Source of the DNA: Cyanoderma ruficeps
Lineage: Eukaryota > Chordata > Aves > Passeriformes > Timaliidae
Direction of reading: 5' to 3'
NCBI GenBank assembly: GCA_008694505.1
Contig: VZDJ01000301.1
Span: 1,899,485-1,963,484 of the forward strand
Length of the DNA stretch: 64,000 nt
Shown here: positions 25,075 through 35,900 of the stretch, in pieces
How positions within the stretch are numbered: position 1 is the first letter of the stretch
How the letters are laid out: each line of letters starts with the position of its first letter
Translations under genes and position numbers: made by a program
Notes under the pieces: generated by a model
The model's input: only the letters and a program-made list of their open reading frames with translations
Database searches by the model: none
What the model was told of the DNA's origin: nothing

Positions 25075-27970
25075 GATGACCAAGGAGGGGGTACTGAGCT
25101 GGGGCAGACAGGGCTCACTCTGGGATGGTGGCTCAGTCCAGCCTGTCTTGGTCCTCTTTTCCAGTCCCATCCTGGCATTGCAGCATCACTCCTTTGTCAT
25201 GAGCTGCTGGCACTGCTTGAGCTGCAGAGCAAGGCTGGGTGCCATGCCCACCTTGTCACTTCTCTATGCCACTTGGCTGAAGGCCACCATGCTGCCTGGA
25301 TGGATTTGCAAAGGGAGTACTCTCCACCATCTGCAAGGGTGCATGTGGGTTTTGACTTGGACATCACCTCTTCCTTCATAATTTCCTGGATTCCCACTAA
25401 AAAAAAACCCTGACTAAACTAAACTAAACTGAACTCCAGGAAACAAGGACACTGACAGCAAGGAGGCATTTCCACCTTGAAGCTTTATGTCACCAAATGA
25501 TGACACCAGGCACTTGGGCCAGGTACGGGGAGGCTTGTTTGGCACTTGCCACATGTTTTGGTTTCTAGAGGTGGAAGATGTGATGGGTATCATCACCAAG
25601 ATCACAACTCAGCAAGCCAGGGATAGGCAGGAAAAACTGGCTCATCCTCCCCACCCCATGCAGCAACAGCAGAGGGCTGATTAGCATCATAGCATGAATT
25701 GCTCAAACTTTCCAATGCACACTTGAAATAGGTATAAACTGGTACCCAGGGCGGGGAGGCTGCCATGTCCACAAGAAACCAACAACGGCAAGATGCTCTT
25801 CTCTAAAAAAAAACAAACCACAATGATGAAAAGAGTAAAAGAAAAGATCAAGCTTCTAGGGAGCTGCTATGGAGGAAAGTGAGGTAAGCAGCAATGCCAG
25901 CCTCAGGTGTCAGCATTGGAGAGGAGCCCAACCCCAGCCCCACAGCAGCCCTGGGGCTTCAGGCAGCCTTTGAACCCTGCCTGCACTCTGCCAGACCAGC
26001 ACAGCTCACCCTGGCTCCTCCACCAGGTTCTCCAGCATGAAGGAAAACAGCCAGGCGCCAACCATGATGCAGCTCCCTGCTCATGCTGATAAATCTCCTC
26101 CAGCCCAGTGTGGTGGATGGTACATCTTGGGGTTTGCTGACATGGTCATAAAAAGGTCCTTTCGTGCTTAAAAAAATAGAAATTCTTTCTGTGAGCTGGA
26201 GCATGGCAAATTGCATAGGACAGTCCTTTTCTATTTGGCCACCAAAAGATGAAAACGAAGTCTAAAAAGAATGGATAAGCAGAAATAAGTGAGAAGACAG
26301 TTTGTTCTTTAAAACTAAGAAACAGCAACTTCAGTAAGCACATCACACCAGATCATTGGAGCACAACTGTCATGGTTTTTCTCCAACCAGAAGCTGGTGA
26401 GTTTCATCAACACAGCTGTGACCCAGAGGAAGGTCCAGTCTTCTGAGTCATCACTGTTGGGGCACACAGCTATCACCTGAACACTCACCTCAAATGGTTG
26501 AGCATCAGCCCCAAAATGGTTTAAAAGCATCTGGGGTATTTAAGGAGCACTGAAAAATCGGAAGAAGAAAAAGAAAGCTGTGATCCAACACCTCTGATGG
26601 AGCTGACTGAAACCCAGAGCTGCATGACCTTGAAGTCCAGGGAAAGCATAGCTTCCCAAGTGAAAAAGGAAACACAAACTGCCACAAAAAGATGCTGAGG
26701 GAGAGAAGCTCACACGTTCCGAAGATCCTTCCCCCAACGGTTTAACTGAATTCACATCTGTGGGCCTGACCCAAGCGGGAGCCGAGTGGCTGGGGTGAGA
26801 AGAGGAAATGGTTAATAGTGTTTGCAAATAAACACAGAGAGTCTTGAGGTCTTTCAGATAGTTCTCAGAAATTATGAAGGTCTCCGCAAATGATTTGCAT
26901 GAGCGGCAACATCTGACCCTGTGGGGACAGGCAGCGTCCTGTGGGTGTGAGTAAGCAGCGGTAAGCAGTGAGTAAGAGGATGGAGCAGACACAAAACTGT
27001 TCCTTTAACAAGCAAAAACCTGCAGGGCCCGGAAAGAGCAAAGGTAACTGTGATGGGAAAAGTGTCACATGGGTATGGCAAGGGACCAATGTCACCTCCA
27101 GCATGGCAGTGAGTGTTGCTGCTGGCGAGCCGAGCTGGCACCCAGCCCAGTGGTACTAAGGACTCTGACAGTCCATTTCTAGCAAGAGGTGCTGATAAAG
27201 TCTGTGGAAATTAGGAGCTGCTGCTGCTCAGGGTCTCAGCAACCCATCCACGCTCAGAGCAGGCTGGGGCAGGATGTGGCACCAGTTGGGATATGCCTGT
27301 GCCTCCAAAGCATAACTCTGGCAGTGGTGCCACTTTCCTCCTGACGCAACCTCACACCTCCTGTACCCACGGGGCACCTTCAGGCACACCCAGCCCTGTC
27401 ACAGTTCATGGCCCCCTCCAGCCTCTCATCTGTGGCAGTAGCATCACTCCACAGCAGCACTGGCTGTGCCTTCACACTGTTTCCATTCGGAGCTGGGTGA
27501 GGCACACAGGGACCTTTCTCAGCCGTGTCATCCGCTGCACGTGGGAAGCACAATCGATCACAAAGATCGCTGCTTTAAGATAAACGGCAGAGGAAACAGA
27601 ATGTCAACTTCTCAGCAGGGGCTGCGGCACATGCAGCCTTCCCTCGGACACACAGCAGCCATGGGCAGGGGAAAAGGAGCAAGGGGTAGGATTTGGGGGA
27701 GCAAGAATTTTAGGCCTTTATGGAGGATTTAAGAAGTTGCTGGAGGAAAGGAGCAAGGTTGGGATTTCCTCCCTGATGTCTGGGATGTGTGGTACAGAGG
27801 CAGGAAGGGAGGCCTCCAAGCCTGGAGCAAGGCTAAATGCAGGGGCTGTGGCTGGTGTCTGGTTTGGGACAGGAGGGGGGCACCAGGGAAGCACCCAGTG
27901 AGGCCAGGCTGTCTTACCCCGCTCTCTCCCCATCATACCTCCAGCCACATCCCAGGCAGCAACCTCTTCA
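25075..27970. other. Intergenic region between PDCD1 and DYNLT2B
   Basis: No coding exon is recognised. It contains a short A-rich tract near 25399, four related TAAAC/TGAAC units at about 25412-25437, and ordinary unique sequence. Confidence 0.5.
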
Positions 27971-27974
27971 AATG

Positions 27975-28445
27975 CTTCAGTTACAGAATCAATCAGGCTG
28001 GGGAAGACCTGAGATCATCACATGGAACCTATGACTGAACACCACCAGGACAACTACAGCATGGCACTAAGTGCCATATCCAGTCTTTCTTTAAACATCT
28101 CCAGGGACAATGACTCCAATCACCTCCCTAGGCAGCCCATTCTGATATTAATCATCCTTTCTATGATTAAGAAATTCCTCTTAATGTCCAACCTAAAGCT
28201 CCCCTGAAACTGTTGTGCCCTCTCATCCTGTTGCTGGTTGTCTGGGAGAAGGGGCTGACCCCCACCTGGCTGCACTCTCCTTTCAGGGAGTTGTAGAGAG
28301 GGATAAGGTCCCTCCTGAGCCTCCTTTTCTCCAGACTAAACAACCCTAGCTAGCTCCCTCGGCTGCTCCTCACAGGATTTGTGCTCCAGCCCCTTTCCCA
28401 GCTCCACCGCCCTCCTCTGGACTTGCTCCAGCACCTCAGCGTCTT
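27975..28445 (-). mobile_element. CR1 LINE 3' region, antisense to the + strand
   Basis: The + strand carries the reverse complement of a CR1 3' end. Landmarks are ACAGAATCAATCAGGCTGGG at the tail, CCTAGGCAGCCCATTCTGAT, GGGGCTGACCCCCACCTGGC, TCCTGAGCCTCCTTTTCTCC and CTCTGGACTTGCTCCAGCAC. The copy is 5'-truncated, as is usual, and ends about 300 bases before the DYNLT2B start codon. Confidence 0.9.
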
Positions 28446-28639
28446 CTACAAGCCGTTGTAAAATTTTACAATTACTACAGTTATTAAAATACCCTGCAAT
28501 TATTACCGCAATCATTCAGCACTTATTTACCAACTACTTCATTGCACAAGCCTTTTTAATTGCAAAAAATCGACCTTAAAAAAAAAACAAAAAAACCATA
28601 GGCGGTAGAAACATAAAACACAAAATTCAGTAACACACA

Positions 28640-28960
28640 GAGCAACAAGCCTCAGGGCCCGGGGCGGTGCTGCGGTGACGCGCGGGGCGGGCGGCGGAAG
28701 CGGCCGCGGTTGTCCCGGTAACCAACGCCGGGGCCTGCGGGGGCCATGGGCGAGCTGGGCCCGGACGAGGGGGCCGAGAACACGTACAGCCTGCGGCCCG
28801 GCCTCCAGCACCGGTGAGGCCGCCGGGGAAAAGAGGGGGGAATGCGGGCCAGCGCGGTGAGGGACTTTGGGTTGAGGCGTTTGGGCCCCGTGAATGTGGG
28901 AGCTGCGGTGGGAATGTCGGGGAGGGCGCCCCTGGGCATGAGGGGCTGGCGTGGTGCAAT
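28640..28960. promoter_or_regulatory. CpG island over the DYNLT2B promoter and first exon
   Basis: GC-rich sequence with dense CG dinucleotides (for example GACGCGCGGGGCGGGCGGCG) spans the start codon and first donor of DYNLT2B. This is the expected housekeeping-type promoter. Confidence 0.7.
28709..28722 (+). promoter_or_regulatory. RFX X-box immediately upstream of DYNLT2B
   Basis: GTTGTCCCGGTAAC is an imperfect inverted repeat. It matches the RFX X-box (GTTRCC, short spacer, GGYAAC) with a perfect right half-site and one mismatch in the left. It ends 23 bases before the start codon. RFX factors drive ciliary genes through promoter-proximal X-boxes, which fits this gene's ciliary role. Confidence 0.6.
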
Positions 28961-31900
28961 GGGGAGGGCTGGGAATGCGGAGCGCCCGGAGTTTGGGGGT
29001 TGGAGGGCACCGGGCTCCCAGACCGGCTTGGACACCCACTTAAGTGAGGGATGCTGTTGGAGGGGCAGCTTCCAATAGGGCTGGTTTCACCCCTCTTGAT
29101 CGGTGTTTGGCTTTTGGCAACATTTTAGCGTTTGTTTTTTTTCCACACGGCATTTCATCTCTTATTTTTCTCTAATACATGAAAGCTACATTTTCCCAGG
29201 TGGCATTGTGTATGCTTCTACGGATTGTGTGAACTTTCTAGGCTTTCTTTTGCATCCTTTTTTTTTTGTCCCCATGATAGATTTAAGTCATCCACAGTAA
29301 AAGAATGCATCCGTGCGATACTGAAGGAGAAGCTGGCCAATGTACAGTACATCCCAGAAGAAATGCCTGAACTTACAAAATCTTTATCAGAGACAATAAA
29401 AGACAGACTGAAAGGTAAGGACATTTGCTGGGGATGTGATTTATTTTCTTGCCAGGTCCTGTTCCTTTTGATAAGATCCCTCTTTCTTCCTTAATTCTTG
29501 AAACTGATTCCTTCCCTGTTGACTGACTTGAGTCTGCTGGCACGAAGCAATCTGTCCTGTATATGTACGTTCCTTGCCTGCAGAACTGGAGACCTAATTC
29601 AAGTAAGCAAGATTGGTTTCTGTATAGCTTGGCACGTGTGTGCTGTCAGCTTTGGAGGGTCTGCAGGGGAATAGAAGCTGCATTAGAGAGGAGAAAGAAG
29701 TGATGCTTCATTGCTTCTTGCTTCCATAAACAGAACCAATTATGCTCGTTTTCTGCTGTGAGTTAGATCAGAGTTGGAATAGCAGTGGAGATCAGAACAA
29801 GGCTCAGGAGGCACAGGGAAGGGGGAGAGAGGAGCAGTCAGCCAAGGAGGGGTGTGACTACAGCCTTCCAGCACTGGAAAAAGGTTGTGCTGCTGCACAG
29901 GATGCCCTCCAACATTTTTGAGTTCAAGAAGAAAAGTGCAGGCACCAGCAGGTGTTTCCTGAGTTCCGTGCTGGAGCAAGTATATGGATGTGTGTGCTGG
30001 CAGGGACACTTTTCTTCCCCTTCCTCCTGGGGACAGGCTGGGGCTCCATCTGCTGGGCTGGCCTGACACGCAGTCACTCTAGGCAGGAGCCGAGGATTTC
30101 TGCCTCTCCCAGAGTTACACATCTGCTTTAAAGCCAGCAGCAGCTGTAGTCCCTGCATGTGTTTGCGCTGAGCTCCTCTGCACAGGGTTTGGCTTCAGTA
30201 ATGTGTAACCACAGTGGCAGCAGCCTGAAGCGAGGCTGGCCCGGGGTGGCCACTCTTATCAGCTGGCATCTCTGATAAGCATTGACAGTGTTGGATGTTA
30301 ACAAAGGCAACATGCTGTGTTCAGTCTTCCAGTGGAAACAGGGCACTGGAGTCGTCCCAGGACACTGCTTTGTTGAAGACAGGCATTGGGATCTATATTT
30401 GATTTTAAACGTGCTTGTTCTGATTTGGCTTCTGGAACATTGCCATGGCCTGATTAGATCTGGCCTGTGCCCCAGAGGTACTTCTTTACTGTTGTGAAAC
30501 AATAGCATGTCTCTGAAGACACATAAATAACACAGCTATTATGTGGCCTTTTATACCACTCAGAAGCAAAGGAAGCATCTGTGTGGCAGAAGAATCTCAC
30601 AATGGCTTTGCATCAAAACAGTTTTAAAATAAGACATTTTTTTCAAGTTGTATTTTGTCCACCAGCAGCCTTATTTACGTTCTTTCCGTGTGGTCAGTTC
30701 ATGAAAGTTGCCAAAGCAGAATGCTGACACACAGTGTGGCTGCTCAGGGGTGTGTTGTGCCTTAAATGCATCTTTTGGTGGATGCCAACTACCCTGTTCA
30801 CCCTTCAACTCCAGCAAAACCATGGTACTTCATAGTAGGAAAATGAAGCATTGCAAGGCAGTCTGTCCACTTGGCTACTTGCATAGGTTTGTACAGCCAC
30901 TTGCTTTGTAGCCAGACATCTTTAGCTTTCAGAGGCGTGTTTTGGACTCATTTTTTAAAAAGTTTTTGGTCTCACTATTATTTTTTTTCTCTTTCCAGAG
31001 GAAGGATTTGACAGGTACAAGATGGTGGTGCAGGTTGTCATTGGAGAGCAGAGAGGAGAAGGAGTGAAGTAAGTTTTGCATCTTCTAATTGTATTTCTAT
31101 CATGTTTTTTGGGTTTAGGTGTGTTTTTTTTTCTTTGGAAGCTGCTTCCAACTTCCCTAGCTACAAAGATCTGTCTGCAGATGACAAAGTGCAAATCACT
31201 TTCTTTTCTCTTTTAATGGCAACTTGAGTGCTTAGGTTGTGATTGATTGAATTAGCCAGTGATAATTGGCTCTATGGGGTTCTTAGCAAGCTGAAATGCT
31301 GAAAATCGTTTTTGAGGAATGTGGCAGAGACATTTTGTGTTGTATTCATGATGAATTAGGGTACACCCCGCATCCATTCCCAAGGCCCTTTTGGAGCACA
31401 AAAGCCATGGTAACTCACTTTTGTCTAAAGTCAGAAAGCTTCCATAAGCACTTCATTTACATTTTTCAGAAGTTTCAATTTCTATAATCCCCCCCTGCAA
31501 TACTGTCATGGGAACCAAGCCTAGATTCCCATGTGGGTGCTAAGCATTTGCAGTCAGCTCCAGATGCCTGCAGTCAGACAAAAGAATTCCTCTTGGCTGC
31601 AAAGTGGGCTGTAGCTTTCCTTTACTAGTGGGTAGGGAGAAGACAAAAGGGAACAGCTCACAACGTTTATGTGCTTGATCTGCTCGGCTTATCTTTATTA
31701 TTGTGTCTGGTACTGCAGCAGAAGTTAATTCCAGCAGAGCTCTAATCAGATCTGCTGCCTCCCTGTTCTGGAGGTCAGAGAGGAATATTTGTACCTGCTG
31801 CTCTGGCTTTTGTCAGGGATGTCTGTCTGTAGCAGACTGCTCCAGAACCACCGTACCAGGGTGAACAGTTCAGTGTTCAGGTGATCTGATCAGAAATGCG

Positions 31901-33368
31901 AAGTCCAGCCACACAGGCTGGCAGAGCAGTTGGGGAAATTTTCCATTTTGCAACAGACAGGAGGCAAGATTGAAGTACATCCTTAATGCAAAATACACCT
32001 TAGTACAGTTAGTAATACATTATGGACTGTGCCCCAAAAGGAATCCTGTCAGCTGAGGCTGACTGGGGCAGGCAGGGAGTGGGACACTTGCAGCAGAGAA
32101 AAGGGAATGTCAGTGCCTTTAGACAAGGCAGAAGCAAGGTCTCATATGCAATATCCTGTTACAGTCTGGTTGTTTGTCATCAGGAGAGGGCTTGGGTGTA
32201 GGAATCCATCAGGATGGTCAGGGAACAGAGGGTATAGATACGAAAAGACTTGAAGACGTGCTACATGGTTTGGTAGCACGGCATCTGCCAAGGAATATGA
32301 TAGCTCCCTATAAATAAGTTGGGAATATGTACCATGAGGGTGCAGGAGGTGAAGGACAAGAACAGATAAGCTAAATTAGCCCCTGATATGCATAGGCCAG
32401 AAGTCAAAGATTCTTAAGCATCATAGCAATGAGGTTTCAAGTCCTGCTGCACAGTGAACGTGGCAGGCTCGAGAGCTGATGGGTTTGAAGGTGGAGCATA
32501 TACTGAGGGGATTACAGCACGTGGTAGAATTCAGCATAGAAAACTAGGCTTGGGATTCAGGAGCACACTTTCCAATTCCATTACCTTTATAGCAAGCTCA
32601 GTTTGGTTTTCAAAGGAAGTATCTGTGATCACTTAGGTCATTACACGTGAACCCTGGGTAATGTCCCTGTCTGGCTCCTTTGTCTAGCATGGCTGCACGA
32701 TGTTTCTGGGACGCTGACACTGACAGCTGTGCTCACCACGTGTTCATGAACGTGAGTATGGGCTGGATCCCCATGGGAAGTGCAAAGCTACTTGCTTTTG
32801 TGCGAGAGGCAGAGTGACTTTAAATATGGAGCAGAAAAGAAACAACTACTAGAAGGAAGGCATCAAGATTATTGAAACAGCCTGATTTACGTCCTTATGT
32901 ACGAAACATACTTAGATACAGCAGCCAACATAGTAAAATTTCTCTCCTGAGTATGTGACACAGTACAGAACAAAAGTCATTATAGTCACACCATTTTACT
33001 GGTGGGGAGAGAAAGCACAAGAGACAAAGTCTTTTCTTACATCCTTTGCTGAACTGCAGTCATGGAGCATGCATTTCATGGCTGAAATCCAGGACTGAGC
33101 CAAAGTCAAGNGGAGGAAATTGAGGCACTTCTGGCATTCAGATGCACTTACCTGGGCTACACCACAAGTGAGGTGAATAAGAAACTTAAAAGACAGAAAA
33201 TTGCAATATATTACCATACAGTTAGGCTCTGGTCTAAATGTTCTCTGAGGTTTTTCTGTTCCACTAGACTAGCAAAAAGCTTGCCTTGACTAACCCAGAG
33301 CCTTTCTCTGTTTTTCCCAGGACAGCCTGTTTTGTGTCGTGGCTGCATTTGGATGCTTCTACTATTGA
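28746..33368 (+). CDS. DYNLT2B: Dynein light chain Tctex-type 2B
   Basis: Five coding exons, 28746-28813, 29281-29414, 30999-31068, 32688-32751 and 33321-33368, join in consistent phase and encode 127 residues. The product matches remembered human TCTEX1D2/DYNLT2B almost throughout: ENTYSLRP, KECIRAILKE, PEEMPELTKSLSE, FDRYKMVVQVVIGEQRGEG, ARCFWDADTDS and the end DSLFCVVAAFGCFYY. It is a Tctex1-fold light chain of the cytoplasmic dynein-2 complex, which powers retrograde intraflagellar transport in cilia. Human mutations cause a skeletal ciliopathy. The N-terminus is shorter than the human one (142 residues, from memory), a part that varies in the family. The start ATG sits in GGGGCCATGG, a reasonable Kozak context. 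It is co-oriented with PCYT1A, as in human. Confidence 0.96.
33111..33111. other. Single ambiguous base
   Basis: One N within the last DYNLT2B intron. It has no effect on coding sequence. Confidence 0.95.
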
Positions 33369-33565
33369 AGGTGACAAACATTGCACAGAAGGATGGACAC
33401 TGGGGAGAGTGCTTTGGAGTATTTTTTATTTAAGTGCACAAAAGCATCATATTCTTCCTTTAGTACATAACAGAATTAACAGCTCTACAAAGCACAATCT
33501 ACACCTGTTCTATACACTACAACATTCCCTCTTCCTTGTGGATATTGGTATAGCTTTAGGCACAA

Positions 33566-33594
33566 TATTATTACTATTATTATTATTATTATTT
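33566..33594. repeat. (ATT)n microsatellite
   Basis: An imperfect run of ATT/TTA triplets in the DYNLT2B 3' UTR, interrupted by one ACT. Confidence 0.7.
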
Positions 33595-33759
33595 CCTTTA
33601 TTTAAATTGCCCTTTGTTTTTTATATAGTGTTGGTTTTGTCCTGAAAGTGTAATGCCAATAGCCATTGCTTCTAAGGCAAACTCAACTTCTGTCTCAAAA
33701 GGATTCTGTTATTTTTATTTTTATGAAATTAATGAAATATTGATAAGAAAAAAACCCAT

Positions 33760-33765
33760 AATAAA
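33760..33765 (+). terminator. Poly(A) signal for DYNLT2B
   Basis: AATAAA (within AATAAATAAA) about 390 bases after the stop, followed by T-rich and TGTG sequence. This is the likely mRNA end. Confidence 0.5.
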
Positions 33766-34478
33766 TAAATATTTCTTCTCCTGTGGCATTTTCTTCCACT
33801 CTACTATCCTGGACAGCTTGTCTGCATTTCTCAGATGAGCATTTTGACAAATCTTTGTAAATTAATCCATAAAGCTGATTTCTGATTCTGGTCATCCAGA
33901 TTTGTTTCTATGACTCCCACAACAATTGGGCTATGAATCCCACATGAGATGGTATTAATTGATGGAAAGTGGAGGTATTTAGGACATTAGGTCAGGCCAG
34001 CAGCCCACACACCCCGTGACTGCCAGAACTCCTCCCTGCAGTAACTGCTCCCTGGTTTGGTGCAATTTGGCACCCATGGATGCTGTGAGTGATCATTGCT
34101 GCTCATACTCTTCAGCAGACTGCAGTGATTTCTCAATCTCTCTGTAATTGTTCTGGAATATGAGGGTGGATGTTTAGACTCTAACTTTGCTAGGACTCCA
34201 GCCTCGGAAAGGCTGCAGTAGATCTGCAGCAGAGTGCTAAAGTGTCTCATCTCCCCAAAAAGTTAAGAGTACCAGACGGGTTCTACATCTTAGTGTGCCC
34301 ACTGGAAGATGGGATGCTCTACAGTGATGCCTGTTCTGTGCTGACAGAGCAAGCACAGCCAGGCCATTCCAGTGGGATGAATGGCTTGTAGAGTGCCAGA
34401 GTGGGTTGAGGTGAACCCTGAATCCCACCCTCTGTTACAGCAGAACACACCCTCCCTGTGCAGCCCTTGGAAGCTGGG

Positions 34479-34992
34479 TGTTTTAGGTTGCAATGCAGGA
34501 TGTAATCAAAAGTATGTATTCTATTACTATCTGTTAAAACCGGGTGGGGCAGTGTTCTTTATCTCTTCCACAAACCATCCTCCGCCCAGGGAGATATCTT
34601 CTGTCAATGGACCATTGGGTCTCACTGCATAATTGATAAAACTATATCATCCCATTGGGAGATGCTCCACACAGCGGGAGGAGTCAAGCATAAAAATCTG
34701 AAAGTCAGAACACCAAGGCAGCCTGTTTCTACTGGATTCCCGGAGGAACACTGGACCCATCTCACCACCGCTGGACCTTCAGAGAAAACTACTCCCTTCT
34801 AAAGGATCATTGCTTCAACAGAACCACATCTGTCACTCCAGGAGGACTTAACTGGACTGCTATCAATACCCTGACCAACAGGGTGCAGGTTGTATTCTCA
34901 CTCTGTCAGTGTTTTCTTTTTTTGTTTGTTTGCTTTTTTTGTACTACATTTTTATTTTAATTTTCCTAGTAAAGAGCTGTTATTCCTTCTCA
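34479..34992 (+). mobile_element. Solo LTR-like element (songbird endogenous retrovirus type)
   Basis: It starts TGTTTTAGGTTGCAATGCAG and ends with AGTAAAGAGCTGTTATTCC and CA. Inside are the TCCCATTGGGAGATGCTCCA stretch and a T-rich tract. These are landmarks of an LTR type I remember as common in songbirds. No internal viral genes flank it, so it reads as a solo LTR of about 0.5 kb. A target-site duplication is not evident, so exact ends are uncertain. Confidence 0.65.
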
Positions 34993-35306
34993 TGACAGGA
35001 AACAGAAGGGTAGACATTGATCTGCTCTCTGTGCTGACCAGCGTCAGGACCCAAGGGAATGGCCTGAAGCTGTGTCGTGGGGGTCTATGTTGGGTATCAG
35101 AAAAAGGTTCTTTCCCCAGAGGGTGGTTGGGCACTGACTAAGCTCCCCAGGGAAGTGGTTATTGCACCAAAACTGGCAGAGCTCAAAAAGTGTTTGGATA
35201 AAGCTCTCAGGCACTTGATGTCAGTCTTGGGGATGATGCTGTGCAGGGCCACGAGTCGGACTCGATGACGCTTGTGGGTCCCTTCCAGCTCAGGATATTC
35301 TGTGAC
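34993..35306 (+). mobile_element. CR1 LINE 3' end, sense to the + strand
   Basis: Sense-strand CR1 landmarks are visible: CCAAGGGAATGGCCTGAAGC, GGTTCTTTCCCCAGAGGGTG, CTCCCCAGGGAAGTGGTTAT, GGACTCGATGACGCTTGTGG, and the tail CTCAGGATATTCTGTGA. It abuts the LTR-like element on the left and the PCYT1A CpG island on the right. Confidence 0.88.
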
Positions 35307-35900
35307 GGGAAGAGCCGCGGGGCAGGACCGTCGCGAGCCGGAACGGAGTTTCCAGGCGCGGATTCCCGGGACGCGGCTTCCCCGCGGCGGGCCGGTCCCT
35401 TCCCGTGGTTCCGGGCGGACACGCAGCGGCTCCGCCCGCGCCCCGCTGGCGTTGGCGGGAGCGGGGCGGGGCCGGGAGCGGCGGCGGGGCCGGGGCCGGG
35501 CTCACCGGGCTGGGCTGCGGAGCGGCGGCGGCGCTCTGGTAGGGGGGCGTCCGGCGGGAGCGGGGGGCCGGCACTGAGGGAGCTGTGGCTGCGGGGGACC
35601 GGGAGCGGAGCGGTGCCTGTCACAGGACCGGACGCTGTTGAGTGGGTTTGGACTGGTGGCACATGAGGGCACCGCACGCCCCCCCTGCGGAGCCGGTCCG
35701 GGGTCCCTCCCGCTGTCCCAGCGTGGTGGCCGTGGCACAGGCTGGGGGCTTCGGGAGGTGTTGGCCGGTCGGGACGTGGAGCGCTGGCTTTGGGCAAGAG
35801 CGCAGTGTCCGCCGGGGTGGTCGCGATGCGCTGCGTCCCCTTTGTGGGGGCTCGGGCAGAGGCCGGGGCTCGGGCGTCATCCTCCCAGATGGCAGGACTG
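35307..35900. promoter_or_regulatory. CpG island at the PCYT1A promoter
   Basis: Very CG-rich sequence with several GC boxes (for example GAGCGGGGCGGGGCC at about 35460). It begins directly at the end of the CR1 element. A noncoding first exon probably ends at 35538 (CGCTCTG/GTAGGG). Transcription start is not visible. Confidence 0.7.

Noticed and set aside
28539..29039. Overlapping Pro/Ala/His-rich - strand frames over the DYNLT2B CpG island
   Set aside because: They are shadows of the CpG island and of DYNLT2B exon 1 on the opposite strand.
35207..35797. 196-residue Pro/Arg-rich frame on the - strand, and overlapping + strand frames
   Set aside because: These are products of CpG-island base composition; they overlap the CR1 tail and have no recognisable domain.
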